Notes: generated by a model not told the origin, from the letters alone. Counted from the stretch's first letter, positions 1 through 8,790 are shown. The stretch is DNA of 64,000 bases from Paracidobacterium acidisoli (GCF_003428625.2 NZ_QVQT02000004.1:310001-374000); one strand, 5' to 3'. A program made the numbers and translations.

Positions 1-318
1 CCACAGGCCTGGTCGCCCGTCTACAGCGGCCCCCTCGGCTGGGTTACGGAGCTGCATGGCGTCATCCGCCCCTACATCTACATCGACTGCGCCCGCATCG
101 TGCAGCTTCTCAACCAGCGCGCCCTTGGCATGAATAAGGAGCAGCGCCGCTCCGCCATGTGCCAGGCCATCTCCCACATCCTCATTCACGAGTGGATTCA
201 CATCGCCACGCAGAAAGCGGCGCACACCTCCGGCGGCATCGAAAAGGCAAACCTCGGCATCGACGAGCTCATCACCGCTCCCGCCAGCCCCGCCGCGCAT
301 ACCTCCACCGGCCGCTGA
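1..318 (+). CDS. C-terminal part of a putative HExxH zinc-protease-like protein (5' end outside window)
   Basis: The frame is open from the first base to a TGA at 316-318, so only the last 105 codons are visible. The translated piece contains HEWIH (bases 187-201), which fits the HExxH zinc-binding signature of metallopeptidases, inside an Ile/Leu-rich helix. This matches the usual shape of such an active-site helix but could be chance. The final 25 residues are Ala/Pro/Ser-rich and probably disordered. thrS follows about 200 nt downstream on the same strand, with a palindromic repeat between. I do not recognise the family. An internal GTG at 100 is not needed, because the frame is already open upstream. 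Confidence 0.6.
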   Translation, partial: PQAWSPVYSGPLGWVTELHGVIRPYIYIDCARIVQLLNQRALGMNKEQRRSAMCQAISHILIHEWIHIATQKAAHTSGGIEKANLGIDELITAPASPAAHTSTGR

Positions 319-364
319 CCTCCATCCACTCTGTAAACCCATCAAAACCCGGGTGCCAAATCAC

Positions 365-408
365 GGGTGCCCCACCTTCGCCGCCCGTCGTGGGCGGCCA
401 AGGTGGGA
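365..408. repeat. Dispersed palindromic repeat, family B (tgccccaccttcgcc...aaggtggg)
   Basis: An imperfect inverted repeat whose arms read ccaccttcgccgccc and gggcggccaaggtgg. Close copies lie at 2779-2820, 5947-5990, 7208-7252, 7462-7535, 23039-23120, 23139-23185 and 24208-24250, all in gaps between genes. No protein can be supported here. It separates the HExxH gene from thrS. Confidence 0.75.
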
Positions 409-516
409 GAAGGACATTTACGGGCACGGAATACCCGAGACGGGAACCGCCTTCCGGCAGAATCTTCCTGCAGAAGAGCAGTCTCTGCCGTGACGAAGTA
501 TCCTTGAAACAGACCT

Positions 517-2547
517 ATGTCATCCACGCAGATTCAGATTCAGCTTCCCGACGGCTCTCTGAAGTCCTTCCCCGCCGGCACCACGGCCTTCCAGGTCGCC
601 GAAAGCATCTCGCCTCGCCTCGCCGCGGCCTCCATCGTGGCGCGCATCCGCCCGTTGCATGCGGCCGCCGCCATTACCGCCACCGGCGCCGAGACCGAAG
701 CCTCCATGTACGCCGCCGAAGATCACAGCGCCGAGCGCCTCGTCGATCTCTCCACGCCGCTCGTGGAAGACGTCGCGCTCCATCTCCTCACGGAGAAGGA
801 TCAGGACGCGCTCAAAGTCGTGCGCCACTCCGCCGCGCACGTCCTCGCCACCGCCGTCCTTGAGCTCTTTCCGGAAACGAAGCTCGGCCACGGCCCCGCG
901 ACCGACGCCGGCTTCTTCTACGATTTCTACCGCCCCACGCCCTTCACGCCCGAGGATCTGAAGCTCATCGAAGGCCGCATGGCCGAGATCGTTGCCCGTG
1001 ACGAAAAATTCCACCGCGAGTTCGAGCCCCGCGACGAGGGCCTCGCCCGCTTCAAAGTCGACAACGACTTTATGAAGATCCACTTCATCGAGCGCTTCAC
1101 GAAGCCCGGCGAAGAGATCTCGCTCTACCGCAACGGCCACTTCGTCGACTTCTGCCGCGGACCGCACGTCCCCTCCACCGGCCGCGTTAAAGCCTTCAAA
1201 GTGCTCTCGCTCGCCGGAGCCTACTGGCTCGGCGACGAGAAGAACCCGCAGCTCCAGCGCATCTACGGCACCGCCTTTCTGTCGAAGAAAGAAATGGACG
1301 AGCACTTCGTGCGCCTCGAAGAGGCCGCAAAGCGCGACCATCGCGTCCTCGGCAAACAGCTCGATCTCTTCTCCATTCAGGAGGTCGCCGGAGCCGGCCT
1401 CATCTTCTGGCACCCCAAAGGCGGTATGATCCGTAAGATCATGGAAGACTGGATGCGCGAAGAGTGTATCCGCCGCGGTTACAATATGGTCTTCACGCCG
1501 CACGTCATGCGCTCCAGGCTGTGGGAGATCAGCGGCCACGCAGGTTTTTACTCGCAGAACATGTTCACGCCCATGGAGCTCGACGACGCCGAGTATCGGC
1601 TCAAGCCCATGAACTGCCCCGGCCACATTCTTATCTATAAGAATTCCCCGAAGAGCTACCGCGATCTCCCCGTGCGGTACGCCGAGCTCGGCAACGTCTA
1701 CCGCTACGAGCGCTCCGGCACCATGCACGGCCTGCTGCGCGTCCGCGGCTTCACGCAGGACGATGCGCACATCTTCTGCACGCCCGAGCAGATCGAAGAC
1801 GAAGTCGTCGCCTGCATCGACTTCGCCGAAGCTGTGCTGAAGACCTTCGGCTTCAGCGAATTCAAGGTCGAGCTCTCCACCTGGGACCCGAAGGACCGCA
1901 AAAGCTACGCCGGCTCCGACGACAAGTGGGACCTCGCCATCCGCTCGCTCGAAAGCGCTCTCGAGCGAAAGAACATCCCGCACACCGTCATCCCCGGTGA
2001 AGCCGCCTTCTACGGCCCCAAGATCGACATCAAGCTCGTCGATGTCCTCGGCCGCCTCTGGCAGCTTTCGACCGTGCAGTTCGACTTCAACCTGCCCGCG
2101 CGCTTCGAGCTCGAATACGTCGGCGAAGACGGCGAGCGCCATCAGCCCGTCATGGTGCACCGCGCCCTCTTCGGCAGCGTCGAGCGCTTCTTCGGTGTCC
2201 TCATCGAGCACTATGCCGGAGCCTTCCCGCTCTGGCTCTCGCCCGTGCAGATCGGCATCGTGCCCATCAGCGAGCGCCACCTCGACTACGCGAACAAGGT
2301 ACAGCAGCAGTTACAAAATGCCGGTTTCCGCGTCGAGCTCGATGCGCGCAACGAAAAGATGAACGCCAAAATCCGCGATTTCACCATGCAGAAGCTTCCC
2401 TACGTCCTCGTCATGGGCGACAAGGAAGCCGAAGCCGGCGCGGTCAGCGTGCGCGCCCGCGGCAAGGGCGACCAGGGCTCCGTCCCGCTCGGGGAATTCA
2501 TCGCCCGCGCACAAACGCTCGAGACCGGAAAAAGTAAGGATCTCTGA
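517..2547 (+). CDS. thrS: Threonyl-tRNA synthetase
   Basis: Charges tRNA-Thr with threonine in the cytoplasm (class II aminoacyl-tRNA synthetase). The 676-residue product has the full order expected of ThrRS. An N-terminal TGS-like domain covers about 1-65. An editing domain carries HSAAH at about 104-108. The class II core has the zinc-ligand motif MNCPGH near 366-369 and motif 2 (RYERSG...GFTQDD) near 395-415. The anticodon-binding domain fills the last 100 residues. The length is slightly above the usual 640, mostly in the N-terminal part. The ATG at 517 has only a weak ribosome-binding site upstream. No T-box leader is evident in the 200 nt before it. The large antisense frame over this gene is a GC-bias shadow. 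Confidence 0.97.
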   Translation: MSSTQIQIQLPDGSLKSFPAGTTAFQVAESISPRLAAASIVARIRPLHAAAAITATGAETEASMYAAEDHSAERLVDLSTPLVEDVALHLLTEKDQDALKVVRHSAAHVLATAVLELFPETKLGHGPATDAGFFYDFYRPTPFTPEDLKLIEGRMAEIVARDEKFHREFEPRDEGLARFKVDNDFMKIHFIERFTKPGEEISLYRNGHFVDFCRGPHVPSTGRVKAFKVLSLAGAYWLGDEKNPQLQRIYGTAFLSKKEMDEHFVRLEEAAKRDHRVLGKQLDLFSIQEVAGAGLIFWHPKGGMIRKIMEDWMREECIRRGYNMVFTPHVMRSRLWEISGHAGFYSQNMFTPMELDDAEYRLKPMNCPGHILIYKNSPKSYRDLPVRYAELGNVYRYERSGTMHGLLRVRGFTQDDAHIFCTPEQIEDEVVACIDFAEAVLKTFGFSEFKVELSTWDPKDRKSYAGSDDKWDLAIRSLESALERKNIPHTVIPGEAAFYGPKIDIKLVDVLGRLWQLSTVQFDFNLPARFELEYVGEDGERHQPVMVHRALFGSVERFFGVLIEHYAGAFPLWLSPVQIGIVPISERHLDYANKVQQQLQNAGFRVELDARNEKMNAKIRDFTMQKLPYVLVMGDKEAEAGAVSVRARGKGDQGSVPLGEFIARAQTLETGKSKDL

Positions 2548-2916
2548 GGGCGTTGCCCTCGGGTCTCGTATCAGGGCACGGCTTCAGCCGTGCCGCAAAG
2601 GCTTTGAGATACGACGGGCTTTAGCCCCTGTGCCTGGCGGGAAGGAACATCTGCTGCCCCATGTCCGCTTGTTCGGACAGGGAGTGAAAGCTCTCTCCCC
2701 ATTGTCATCCCGGCCGAAGCGGAACGGAGTGCAGCGCAGTGGAGGGATCTGCATCTTTTCTCCTCCCGAGGAATCCCCGGTGCCCCATCCTCTGCGCCAA
2801 TTTTGGTGCGAAGGGTGAGAAGAAAGAATGCAGGATCGGGACGGAGAAGGAGCTTTTCGTCTCGTCTCAGGGCACAATTTCAGCCGCACCGCAACATGCG
2901 CGAATCTTCCGGACTG
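2548..2916. repeat. Gene-free stretch holding four palindromic repeat families
   Basis: This gap between thrS and the convergent M56 gene is a mosaic of repeats. Family A (gtatcagggcacggcttcag...gggctttagcccctg) is at 2566-2630. Family D (ccatgtccgcttgttcggacagg) is at 2656-2682. Family C (cgaagcggaacggagtgcag...gagggatctgcat) is at 2704-2757. Family B is at 2779-2820. A degenerate family A half copy is at 2862-2893. Copies of A to D recur in the other gaps up to 24.4 kb. Small frames here are not supported as genes. Confidence 0.8.
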
Positions 2917-5280
2917 CTACTCGACCGGCTTCGCCTTACCGCTCTTCAGCGCCTGATCCAGCATCATCTTCATGGTGGTGTTCGCCTGCTCGGCAACCTT
3001 CGACTGCTGCTGGCCGAGCTCTGCCTGTTGCTTTCCCAGTTCTGCCTGCTGCTCGCCCAGCTTCGCCTGTTTCTCTCCCAGCTCCGCCTGCTGGCCGGCC
3101 AAATGGCTCTGCAGCGCCCCAAGCTGCACCTGCACATGCGCAAGCTGCTGCTGCATCGCGCTCATATCCGGCCCGTGTATCTGGTCCAGTTCTTTTAATT
3201 GTAACTGTAACTGTTTCGTATCCACCGACACGTCGGGGATCGTGATCTTCAGGTCCGGAGGCAGCTTCTTCAGCTTCTCCTGCAGATCGGCCATGCGCTG
3301 CTGGTTGAACTTCTGCGCCTGTTCAATCTGCTTCTGCAGCATCTTCGTGTCGATCGACACGTGAATGTCCGGAACCCGAATCTCCATTCCCGCCTGCAGC
3401 CGCCCCAGCGCCGCCTGTTCACCGCCCAGCCTGGCCTGCTGCTCGCCCAGTTCCGCCTGCCTCCGCCCCAGATCGCTCAGCGGAGCATACAGATTCCGCG
3501 CCTGCTCCACCAGCGCCGGGTCGTCGATCACATAGGCCTTTCCCTCATGCCGAAACAGAATGTAGGAGCCGTGCTCCTTCCCCTGCAGCTTCTGCACGTC
3601 GCCAAAGAATCTTCCTTCGCCCGCGCCTGAGAGGCGCATCGTGCCATTCGAAACGATCGTCCACCGGTCCTGCCCATCGTCGTCAGAGTCATTTTGCCCG
3701 ACCACCGGCCCTGAAATCAGCATGCCCTGCTCCGGCCCAGCCCTCTGCAGTATGACTGGTCCCGCCACCACACCCGGTCCCGCCTGCAGCACCATCACCG
3801 GAGCCGCATCGTCCGGCGCAACTGGTCCAACCGGCTCCGTCCTCACCACCGGCGCGTCATCCTGAGCCGGCACCGCCGTATTTTGGGAAGCAGGATTCGC
3901 CGTAACCTGTGGTGCAGCTGTCTGTGAATCCGTCCCCGCTGCACTTTGTGGAGCAGCACTCGTCTCCGGATTCGCCTGCACCACCGGCGCCGCTCCCGCA
4001 GCCTGTGCCGAAGGTGCCGCGGCCGCGGTCGAGGGCGCCGCAGTCTGTACCGGAGCCGTCTGCGCGACCGGAGCCGTCTGTTTAGCCCCCGCCGCCTGCA
4101 CCACCGGCGAAGCCGCCGCCACAATCGCCGCCGGAACCAGCACCAGCGCCGCCATCGCATGAATTCTCGAAGATGTGAATGCCATCCTGAACTGCCTCTC
4201 TGTCAGTAAAAGCTCGATCCGTTTACGAAGACTCGCCCGCCGCAGCCCCCATCCCGCAATCGACATCCCCGTCATCGCCGCCATGCGCGCCGTCCGCCGC
4301 GGCATCGCCGCAAACTCCAGCAGCACCTCCGCATAGCTCGACCGGTCTTCCGCCTCTTCCGCCGCTGCGCGGTCGCTCATCGCCTCGCCCAGCTCCGTCA
4401 GCCGGCGCTTCATCCACCAGCTCACCGGGCTGAACCAGAACACGCTCGCATACACCCGCGCCGCCAGCTGCAGCCAGAAATCGCCCTGCCGCACATGCGC
4501 CCGCTCATGCGCCAGCACCATGCGCAGCTTGCTGCGGTCCCATTCCGTATACGAAGCCGGCAGCACCACCCCGGCCCCAAACGTCACCGGCGTCGGAACC
4601 TCCCCGCTGATCCGCACCGCGCACCGCGGCTCCAGCAGCGCCGAAGCCTCTTCCGCCCGCGCCCAGATCCGCATCGCCATCGCCAGCCCCATCAGCAGTC
4701 GCAGCAGCAGCAGCACACTCACGCCCATCCACACCACTCCGGCCCACCGCTGCGCATACGCCGCCAGCTTCCGCCCGATCGCCTCTGCGGAAGCTCCCGC
4801 CGTTGCCGTCTTCGCCGCCACAGCAGGATGCGTCGCCACCGGCCACGCACCGCCCTCCGCCACCGGATGCACCGCGTAATCAATCCCGCCCGCCTTCGGC
4901 TTTTGGTGCCGCACCGTGCTCCGCGGCACACTCGGCCACGCCGCTGTATCCACCGTCGCCGCGGTCTTTCCCGGCTCCTGCCCCGGAGCCGCTGCCGTCT
5001 CCCTCACCGGAACCGCCAGCCAGCGCTCCACCGTGCCGTTCGCCGGAAGCACCGGCCACCGCATCAGCGCCGGCATTGCCACCGACCCCAGCAGCACCAG
5101 ACCCCACGCCAGCCGCTGTGCCCGCACCTGCCTCACGCCGCCCAGGCGCAGCCCGGACCACACCAGTCCCGCCAGCACCGCCGTGCGCGCCGCCGGCTCC
5201 AGCGCCATCCGCCCCAGCCGCTGCGCCGTCATCAGCAGCGTGTGCGCGCTCAGCCCGTCCGCAAAGCCTGTCCAGGTCAT
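2917..5280 (-). CDS. BlaR1/MecR1-like M56 family metallopeptidase with long C-terminal coiled coil
   Basis: A membrane antirepressor-type protease of 787 residues. The M56 active-site signature LAHERAHVRQGDFW (HExxH) sits near residues 257-261, between hydrophobic membrane segments. The gene starts at the ATG overlapping the BlaI stop codon (ATGA), so the two genes are translationally coupled. The longer upstream frame is a BlaI shadow. After the protease domain the chain continues with an Ala/Pro/Gln-rich linker (about 390-480), then a segment ending in repeated QQAELG/EQQAKLG units that should form a coiled coil. Classical BlaR1 carries a penicillin-binding sensor domain at this end; none is visible here. 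Likely role, by analogy with the family: proteolytic release of BlaI repression in response to an unknown envelope signal. Confidence 0.85.
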   Translation of the reverse strand: MTWTGFADGLSAHTLLMTAQRLGRMALEPAARTAVLAGLVWSGLRLGGVRQVRAQRLAWGLVLLGSVAMPALMRWPVLPANGTVERWLAVPVRETAAAPGQEPGKTAATVDTAAWPSVPRSTVRHQKPKAGGIDYAVHPVAEGGAWPVATHPAVAAKTATAGASAEAIGRKLAAYAQRWAGVVWMGVSVLLLLRLLMGLAMAMRIWARAEEASALLEPRCAVRISGEVPTPVTFGAGVVLPASYTEWDRSKLRMVLAHERAHVRQGDFWLQLAARVYASVFWFSPVSWWMKRRLTELGEAMSDRAAAEEAEDRSSYAEVLLEFAAMPRRTARMAAMTGMSIAGWGLRRASLRKRIELLLTERQFRMAFTSSRIHAMAALVLVPAAIVAAASPVVQAAGAKQTAPVAQTAPVQTAAPSTAAAAPSAQAAGAAPVVQANPETSAAPQSAAGTDSQTAAPQVTANPASQNTAVPAQDDAPVVRTEPVGPVAPDDAAPVMVLQAGPGVVAGPVILQRAGPEQGMLISGPVVGQNDSDDDGQDRWTIVSNGTMRLSGAGEGRFFGDVQKLQGKEHGSYILFRHEGKAYVIDDPALVEQARNLYAPLSDLGRRQAELGEQQARLGGEQAALGRLQAGMEIRVPDIHVSIDTKMLQKQIEQAQKFNQQRMADLQEKLKKLPPDLKITIPDVSVDTKQLQLQLKELDQIHGPDMSAMQQQLAHVQVQLGALQSHLAGQQAELGEKQAKLGEQQAELGKQQAELGQQQSKVAEQANTTMKMMLDQALKSGKAKPVE

Positions 5281-5687
5281 TTCTTCCCTCCTTTGGCCGC
5301 CGCAATCCTCTCCGCCAGCCGCTGCAGTTCCTTCCGGTCCAGCACCGCCGAATCCACCATCCCCACCAGCAGCGCCTCGACCGACCCGTCGCAGAACCAG
5401 TCCACAATCCGCTTTACGGCCCGCCCGGCCACCGCGTTCCGGTCCTCCGCCGGCCGGTAAAGATACGTCCGGTTCTCCACCGTATGCGCCAGATAGCCCT
5501 TTTCCTCCAGCCGCCGCAGCACCGTCCGAATCGTCGACTCCTTCAGCGGCCGCCCCAGCTCCTCGCGCACCCGCTCCGCCGTCATCTCGCCGTGCTGCCA
5601 CACCAGTTGCAGAACCGCCCGCTCCAGTTCGCCCAGCTCCACCGGATCGTGCAGCGAATCGTGATTCCCAGTAACGCTACTCGTCAT
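5277..5687 (-). CDS. BlaI/MecI/CopY family transcriptional repressor
   Basis: A 136-residue winged-helix repressor of the penicillinase-repressor family. The N-terminal half has the family pattern LGELERAVLQLVWQ, then MTAERVREEL and STIRTVLRRLEEKGYL. The C-terminal helices are those used for dimerisation and cleavage in BlaI. The stop codon overlaps the start of the M56 protease gene, the classic blaI-blaR1 arrangement. A perfect 9-bp inverted repeat abuts the start codon and is the likely autoregulatory operator. No ribosome-binding site is visible, so the transcript may be leaderless. Confidence 0.93.
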   Translation of the reverse strand: MTSSVTGNHDSLHDPVELGELERAVLQLVWQHGEMTAERVREELGRPLKESTIRTVLRRLEEKGYLAHTVENRTYLYRPAEDRNAVAGRAVKRIVDWFCDGSVEALLVGMVDSAVLDRKELQRLAERIAAAKGGKK

Positions 5688-5709
5688 AATGCTACAGACA
5701 GTAGCATTA
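5687..5709. promoter_or_regulatory. Probable BlaI operator (9-bp perfect inverted repeat)
   Basis: The sequence taatgctac-agaca-gtagcatta is a perfect 9+9 bp palindrome with a 5-bp spacer. Its centre resembles the TACA...TGTA core of BlaI/MecI operators. It touches the ATG of the blaI-like gene, so bound repressor would cover the transcription start. Confidence 0.8.
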
Positions 5710-6403
5710 ACGCAGAAACCCCGTCAACCCCCAGCCAACCCCTTTTCGCAAATTCCGAAAGATACACCGCGTGCCCCATGTTCCTTTGTTCGGGCATGGA
5801 GGTTGAAACATCACCCCCCGTCATCCCGACTCTCCCTTTGTCATCCCGACCGAAGCGGAACCGGGGTCCCCGGCGTACGCGTGTTCGTGCGCTGGGGTGG
5901 AGAGCGCAGCGGAGGGATCTGCATTTTCTCTACCTGCGAAGAATCCGGGTGCCCCATCTTCGCCGCCCGTTGTTGGCGCAAAGGGTGGGAATGCAGAATC
6001 TCTGATAAGAAGTTTTTGTTTTGTATCAGGGCACGGCTTCAGCCGTGCCGCAACCGGCCCAGAAAGATCGGGCTTCAGCCCCTGCGTCTCGCGTCAGCGA
6101 GACCCGGTAGAAGCACCGGGCAATCGGGATCCCCGGCGAACAAAGTTCGCAGCGGTGATCTTTAGCCCGGTGAACGAATGCTCAAAAGAGGGGCTTCAGC
6201 CCCGGTGAATGAAAACGTGAAAGAGAAAGAGGCGGGTGCCCCATGTCCGAATTTCCGGACATGGGGAAGAAAGGATCATCTCCCTGTTCGGCCCTGGTAG
6301 AGTAGATTGCTCTCATACGCTCCTCCGGCCGACTGTTCCCGGCAGAGCATGAAACGAAGCTCCCGTTGTTCGCACCACACCTTGTATTCAGGAGAGATCC
6401 ATC
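5710..6403. repeat. 694-nt gene-free stretch of dispersed repeats
   Basis: From left to right: a degenerate family D copy (5773-5801); two family C copies, one interrupted (5817-5928); family B (5947-5990); family A with both hairpins (6023-6084); and a second gcttcagccc hairpin (about 6150-6210). A clean family D palindrome (ccatgtccgaatttccggacatgg) lies at 6238-6263. The last 140 nt must hold the promoter of the AIM24-family gene. No coding frame is supported. Confidence 0.75.
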
Positions 6404-7162
6404 ATGCAGCACCGCATCACCGGCACCACCATGCCCGTCCTTGAGTTCCTTCTCGAGCCCGGCGACTGTGTCATCTCCGAGGCCGGCGAGCTCTCCTGGA
6501 TGTCCAGCTCCATTCAGATGACCACTCACACCCAGTTCGGCGGCGGTGGCGGCCTCTTCGGCATCCTCAAGCGCGTCGCCGGCGGCGGCTCGCTCTTCAT
6601 GACCGAGTACCGCCCCATCGGCGCCCCCGGCGAGATCGCCTTCGCCACCCGCGTCCCCGGCCACATCCTGCCCATCGAGGTCCAGCCCGGCTACGACTAC
6701 ATGATCCACCGCCACGGCTTCCTCTGCGCCACGCCGCAGATTCAGATCAGCGTCGGTTTCCAGCAGTCACTCGGAGCCGGCATCTTCGGCGGCGACGGCT
6801 TCCTGCTGCAGAAGGTCTCCGGCCAGGGCATCGCATGGATCGAGCTCTCCGGCGAGACCGTCGTCCGCGATCTCCGCCCCGGTGAAACCCTCCGCGTCCA
6901 TCCCGGCCATGTCGGAGCCTTCCAGGCCAGCGTCGGCTTCCAGATCACCACCGTCCCCGGCATCAAAAACATGATTTTCGGTGGCGACGGCATCTTCCTC
7001 GCCGCGCTCACCGGCCCCGGCCGCGTCTGGCTGCAGACCCTGCCCATCGCCCGCCTCGCCCACAAGATCATGGAGTATATGCCTCGCGAGCAGGCCCGCC
7101 AGACCACTGAAGCCGGAGTCGTCGGCGGCATCGTCGGCTCCATCCTCGACGGCATGCGCTGA
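6404..7162 (+). CDS. AIM24 / TIGR00266 family protein
   Basis: A 252-residue soluble beta-rich protein of the AIM24 family. It has the characteristic Gly-rich segment FGGGGGLFGILKRVAGGGS (about 45-65), followed by repeated beta-strand units such as GEIAFATRVPG, FGGDGFLLQKVSGQG and FGGDGIFLAALTGPG. The bacterial function of this family is not established; mitochondrial Aim24 affects inner-membrane organisation. ATG at 6404 preceded by gagagatcc, an acceptable ribosome-binding site. It stands alone, flanked on both sides by repeat-filled gaps. Confidence 0.85.
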   Translation: MQHRITGTTMPVLEFLLEPGDCVISEAGELSWMSSSIQMTTHTQFGGGGGLFGILKRVAGGGSLFMTEYRPIGAPGEIAFATRVPGHILPIEVQPGYDYMIHRHGFLCATPQIQISVGFQQSLGAGIFGGDGFLLQKVSGQGIAWIELSGETVVRDLRPGETLRVHPGHVGAFQASVGFQITTVPGIKNMIFGGDGIFLAALTGPGRVWLQTLPIARLAHKIMEYMPREQARQTTEAGVVGGIVGSILDGMR

Positions 7163-7660
7163 CAGCCGCCATGCGGCAGTGACGTAAGTGTCGTGAGTCA
7201 GGATAAAAACCGGCCTTCCCACCTTCGCGCAGCTAAGGTGGGAAGGCCGGTTACCCCATAGCCTGCCCTGAGCGGAGCCGAAGGGTCCGTCTTTTCGGAC
7301 ATGGGAGTGGAAACCCTCTGTCATCCGAATCCCACCCATGCCATCTCGAATCCCCTTGTCATTGCGGCACTCCTTTGTCATCCCGAGCGAAGCGGAACGG
7401 AGTGCAGCGCAGTCGAGGGATCTGCATTTGCTTCTCATGAATGGGATATTCGCAGGACCGGGTGCCCACCTTCGCACCCCGGGGTCTCCGGCGCATGGGA
7501 TGGTCGTGCGCTGGGGTGGAGAAGCTAAGGTGGGATGAAACCAGGAGATAAGAGGGTTCTGCGAAGATCCCCCTTTGGTCCGAATAACTCGCCTCGCTGC
7601 CGCAGGCTGCCGTGGAAGCGCATGCGCTGGAACGGCAGAGCCGGTCCCGCCCGGCCGGCC
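7163..7660. repeat. 498-nt gene-free stretch with repeats
   Basis: Contains an 18-bp perfect palindrome (7208-7252), a family C/D hybrid (7262-7307), family C (7379-7431), and an interrupted family B copy split by ggggtctccggcgcatggg... (7462-7535). The same insertion-like segment also interrupts copies at about 5860-5910 and 23055-23110. No gene can be supported between the AIM24 gene and the convergent hypothetical gene. Confidence 0.75.
7208..7252. terminator. Strong hairpin downstream of the AIM24 gene (18-bp perfect arms)
   Basis: aaccggccttcccacctt and aaggtgggaaggccggtt are perfect reverse complements around a 9-nt loop. It lies 46 nt after the AIM24 stop. No T-tract follows, so it may act as an mRNA 3' stabiliser or a weak terminator; it is also a member of repeat family B. 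Confidence 0.5.
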
Positions 7661-8473
7661 TCAGATCTCTTTATAAAAATTGCCCGGCAGAAGATTCTGA
7701 TGAAACCGCACTCTGGTTCCATGGTCGGGAACCCAGTACTGCCTCTGTGCCAGCACCGCGATCTCCGCAGGCAGCGTCGGCATCGGCTCTCCATCCCGGC
7801 AAAACTCCCACCCGCCGATCGACGAATTCACTTTGGTGTCGTGTTCCCGAATCGTTCCCGTCTTCGTGTCCACGTGGACCTCCACGTCCACCTCCCACAG
7901 CGCCATGCCCAGCGGCACAATCGTCTTCATGTCGCTTCTGAGCGATTCGTCGCGAGCGGCCAGCCACGTCGTCAGCTCCACCTTTTCCTCTACCATCAGC
8001 AGCTTCTGCTTCCCCGTGTCCTTCTTCCGCCCCAGATACGCGTTCGGAAACTCCAGAGGAAAGCCAATCCTGAGCCGGTCATTCGTCCTCACGTACTGAA
8101 ACTGCGGGGTCGGCACCTTCGTTCCGGAGACCATCGCCGTCTCTGTCTCCGTCGTAAAAGGAAACACCACATCGGTGGGCCGAACGCTGGCGTCATAGAG
8201 CGGCAGATTTTTCACCCTCCACTGCACGCACCCATCCGTGTAATAGCCAATGCGCGAGGCGGAGCGCACCACCTGCACAAAGCCGAACCGGTACATCGCC
8301 GCGCTCGGAAGCGTCAGCAGCAGCGCCGCGCCGCAGGTAAATTTCTGGCTGACCGTCACCGCTTTACAGCCATCCACCTCAGCCACTGCGTGGCCGGCGC
8401 CGCCGTCGAATTCCGGCTCGCCCTCCGCGACCTTGAAAACCGCTCCGTTGTATTTGAATGTTCTGTCTGGCAT
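7661..8473 (-). CDS. Hypothetical protein, about 270 residues
   Basis: I do not recognise this protein. It appears soluble and beta-rich, with no signal peptide or clear membrane segment. Its middle and end carry conserved-looking stretches (VDVEVHVDTKTGTIREHD; EFCRDGEPMPTLPAEIAVLAQ). The ATG at 8473 was chosen (MPDRTFKYNG). A TTG four codons upstream is possible, and a gggag lies between the two options. It is isolated: the neighbour upstream is a repeat plus a gene relic, and downstream is the repeat-rich gap. Base composition resembles the neighbours. Confidence 0.65.
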   Translation of the reverse strand: MPDRTFKYNGAVFKVAEGEPEFDGGAGHAVAEVDGCKAVTVSQKFTCGAALLLTLPSAAMYRFGFVQVVRSASRIGYYTDGCVQWRVKNLPLYDASVRPTDVVFPFTTETETAMVSGTKVPTPQFQYVRTNDRLRIGFPLEFPNAYLGRKKDTGKQKLLMVEEKVELTTWLAARDESLRSDMKTIVPLGMALWEVDVEVHVDTKTGTIREHDTKVNSSIGGWEFCRDGEPMPTLPAEIAVLAQRQYWVPDHGTRVRFHQNLLPGNFYKEI

Positions 8474-8619
8474 GCAAAGACACAATACTCCCGAGCCGTC
8501 CTCTGATCCATATTATTTACAACATTTTGTTGTGAGACGCGGCCCGAGCTTCCACCCCTCCCGTAATCGAGAGGGATGGAAACCCGGCACGGATACTCTC
8601 ACTGTTTTTAAACACCTCG
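8474..8619. repeat. Spacer with inverted repeat (family E)
   Basis: At 8548-8583, the arms cttccacccctccc and gagggatggaaac form an imperfect palindrome around gtaatcga. I see only this one copy in the window. No coding frame is supported. Confidence 0.45.
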
Positions 8620-8760
8620 TCAGAACGGCTTCGGCGAGATCACAATCGAATCCGGATTCGACGCATAGCCCGTAGCATTTCCGAACTGAATCTGATTCGC
8701 CCCCGCCTTCAGCTGCACCGGAACCACCGTGCTCTGCGGACTCCCGCCCAGGATTCTTGT
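8620..8760 (-). pseudogene. Relic of the C-terminus of a carbohydrate-active enzyme (alpha-galactosidase/CBM-like tail)
   Basis: The minus strand is open for about 45 codons, ending in a TGA at 8620-8622. It reads TTRILGGSPQSTVVPVQL, then KAGANQIQFGNATGYA, then NPDSIVISP. This resembles the last beta-sandwich strands of secreted glycosidases with a C-terminal CBM35/galactose-binding-like module (pattern LKAGxNxIxFGN). Upstream, the frame runs straight into half of a family D repeat (gtcggacatggg) and then the lipoprotein gene, so the rest of the enzyme is missing. It has no start codon or ribosome-binding site. Identification is from memory of the motif, so family assignment is tentative. Confidence 0.5.
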
Positions 8761-8790
8761 GGTCGGACATGGGAATCGGATGCGGATCTC

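Noticed and set aside
520-2280. 586-codon antisense frame over thrS
   Set aside because: Composition is a Glu/Ala/Gly/Val-rich mirror of a GC-rich gene, with no family motif; the plus-strand thrS is unmistakable.
5281-5601. N-terminal extension of the M56 protease
   Set aside because: Lies over the well-supported blaI frame; the ATGA overlap gives a natural start at 5280.
4803-6005. 400-codon plus-strand frame opposite the blaI/M56 operon
   Set aside because: Almost only Pro/Arg/Ala/Ser, covers the blaI operator and a repeat region, no start signals.
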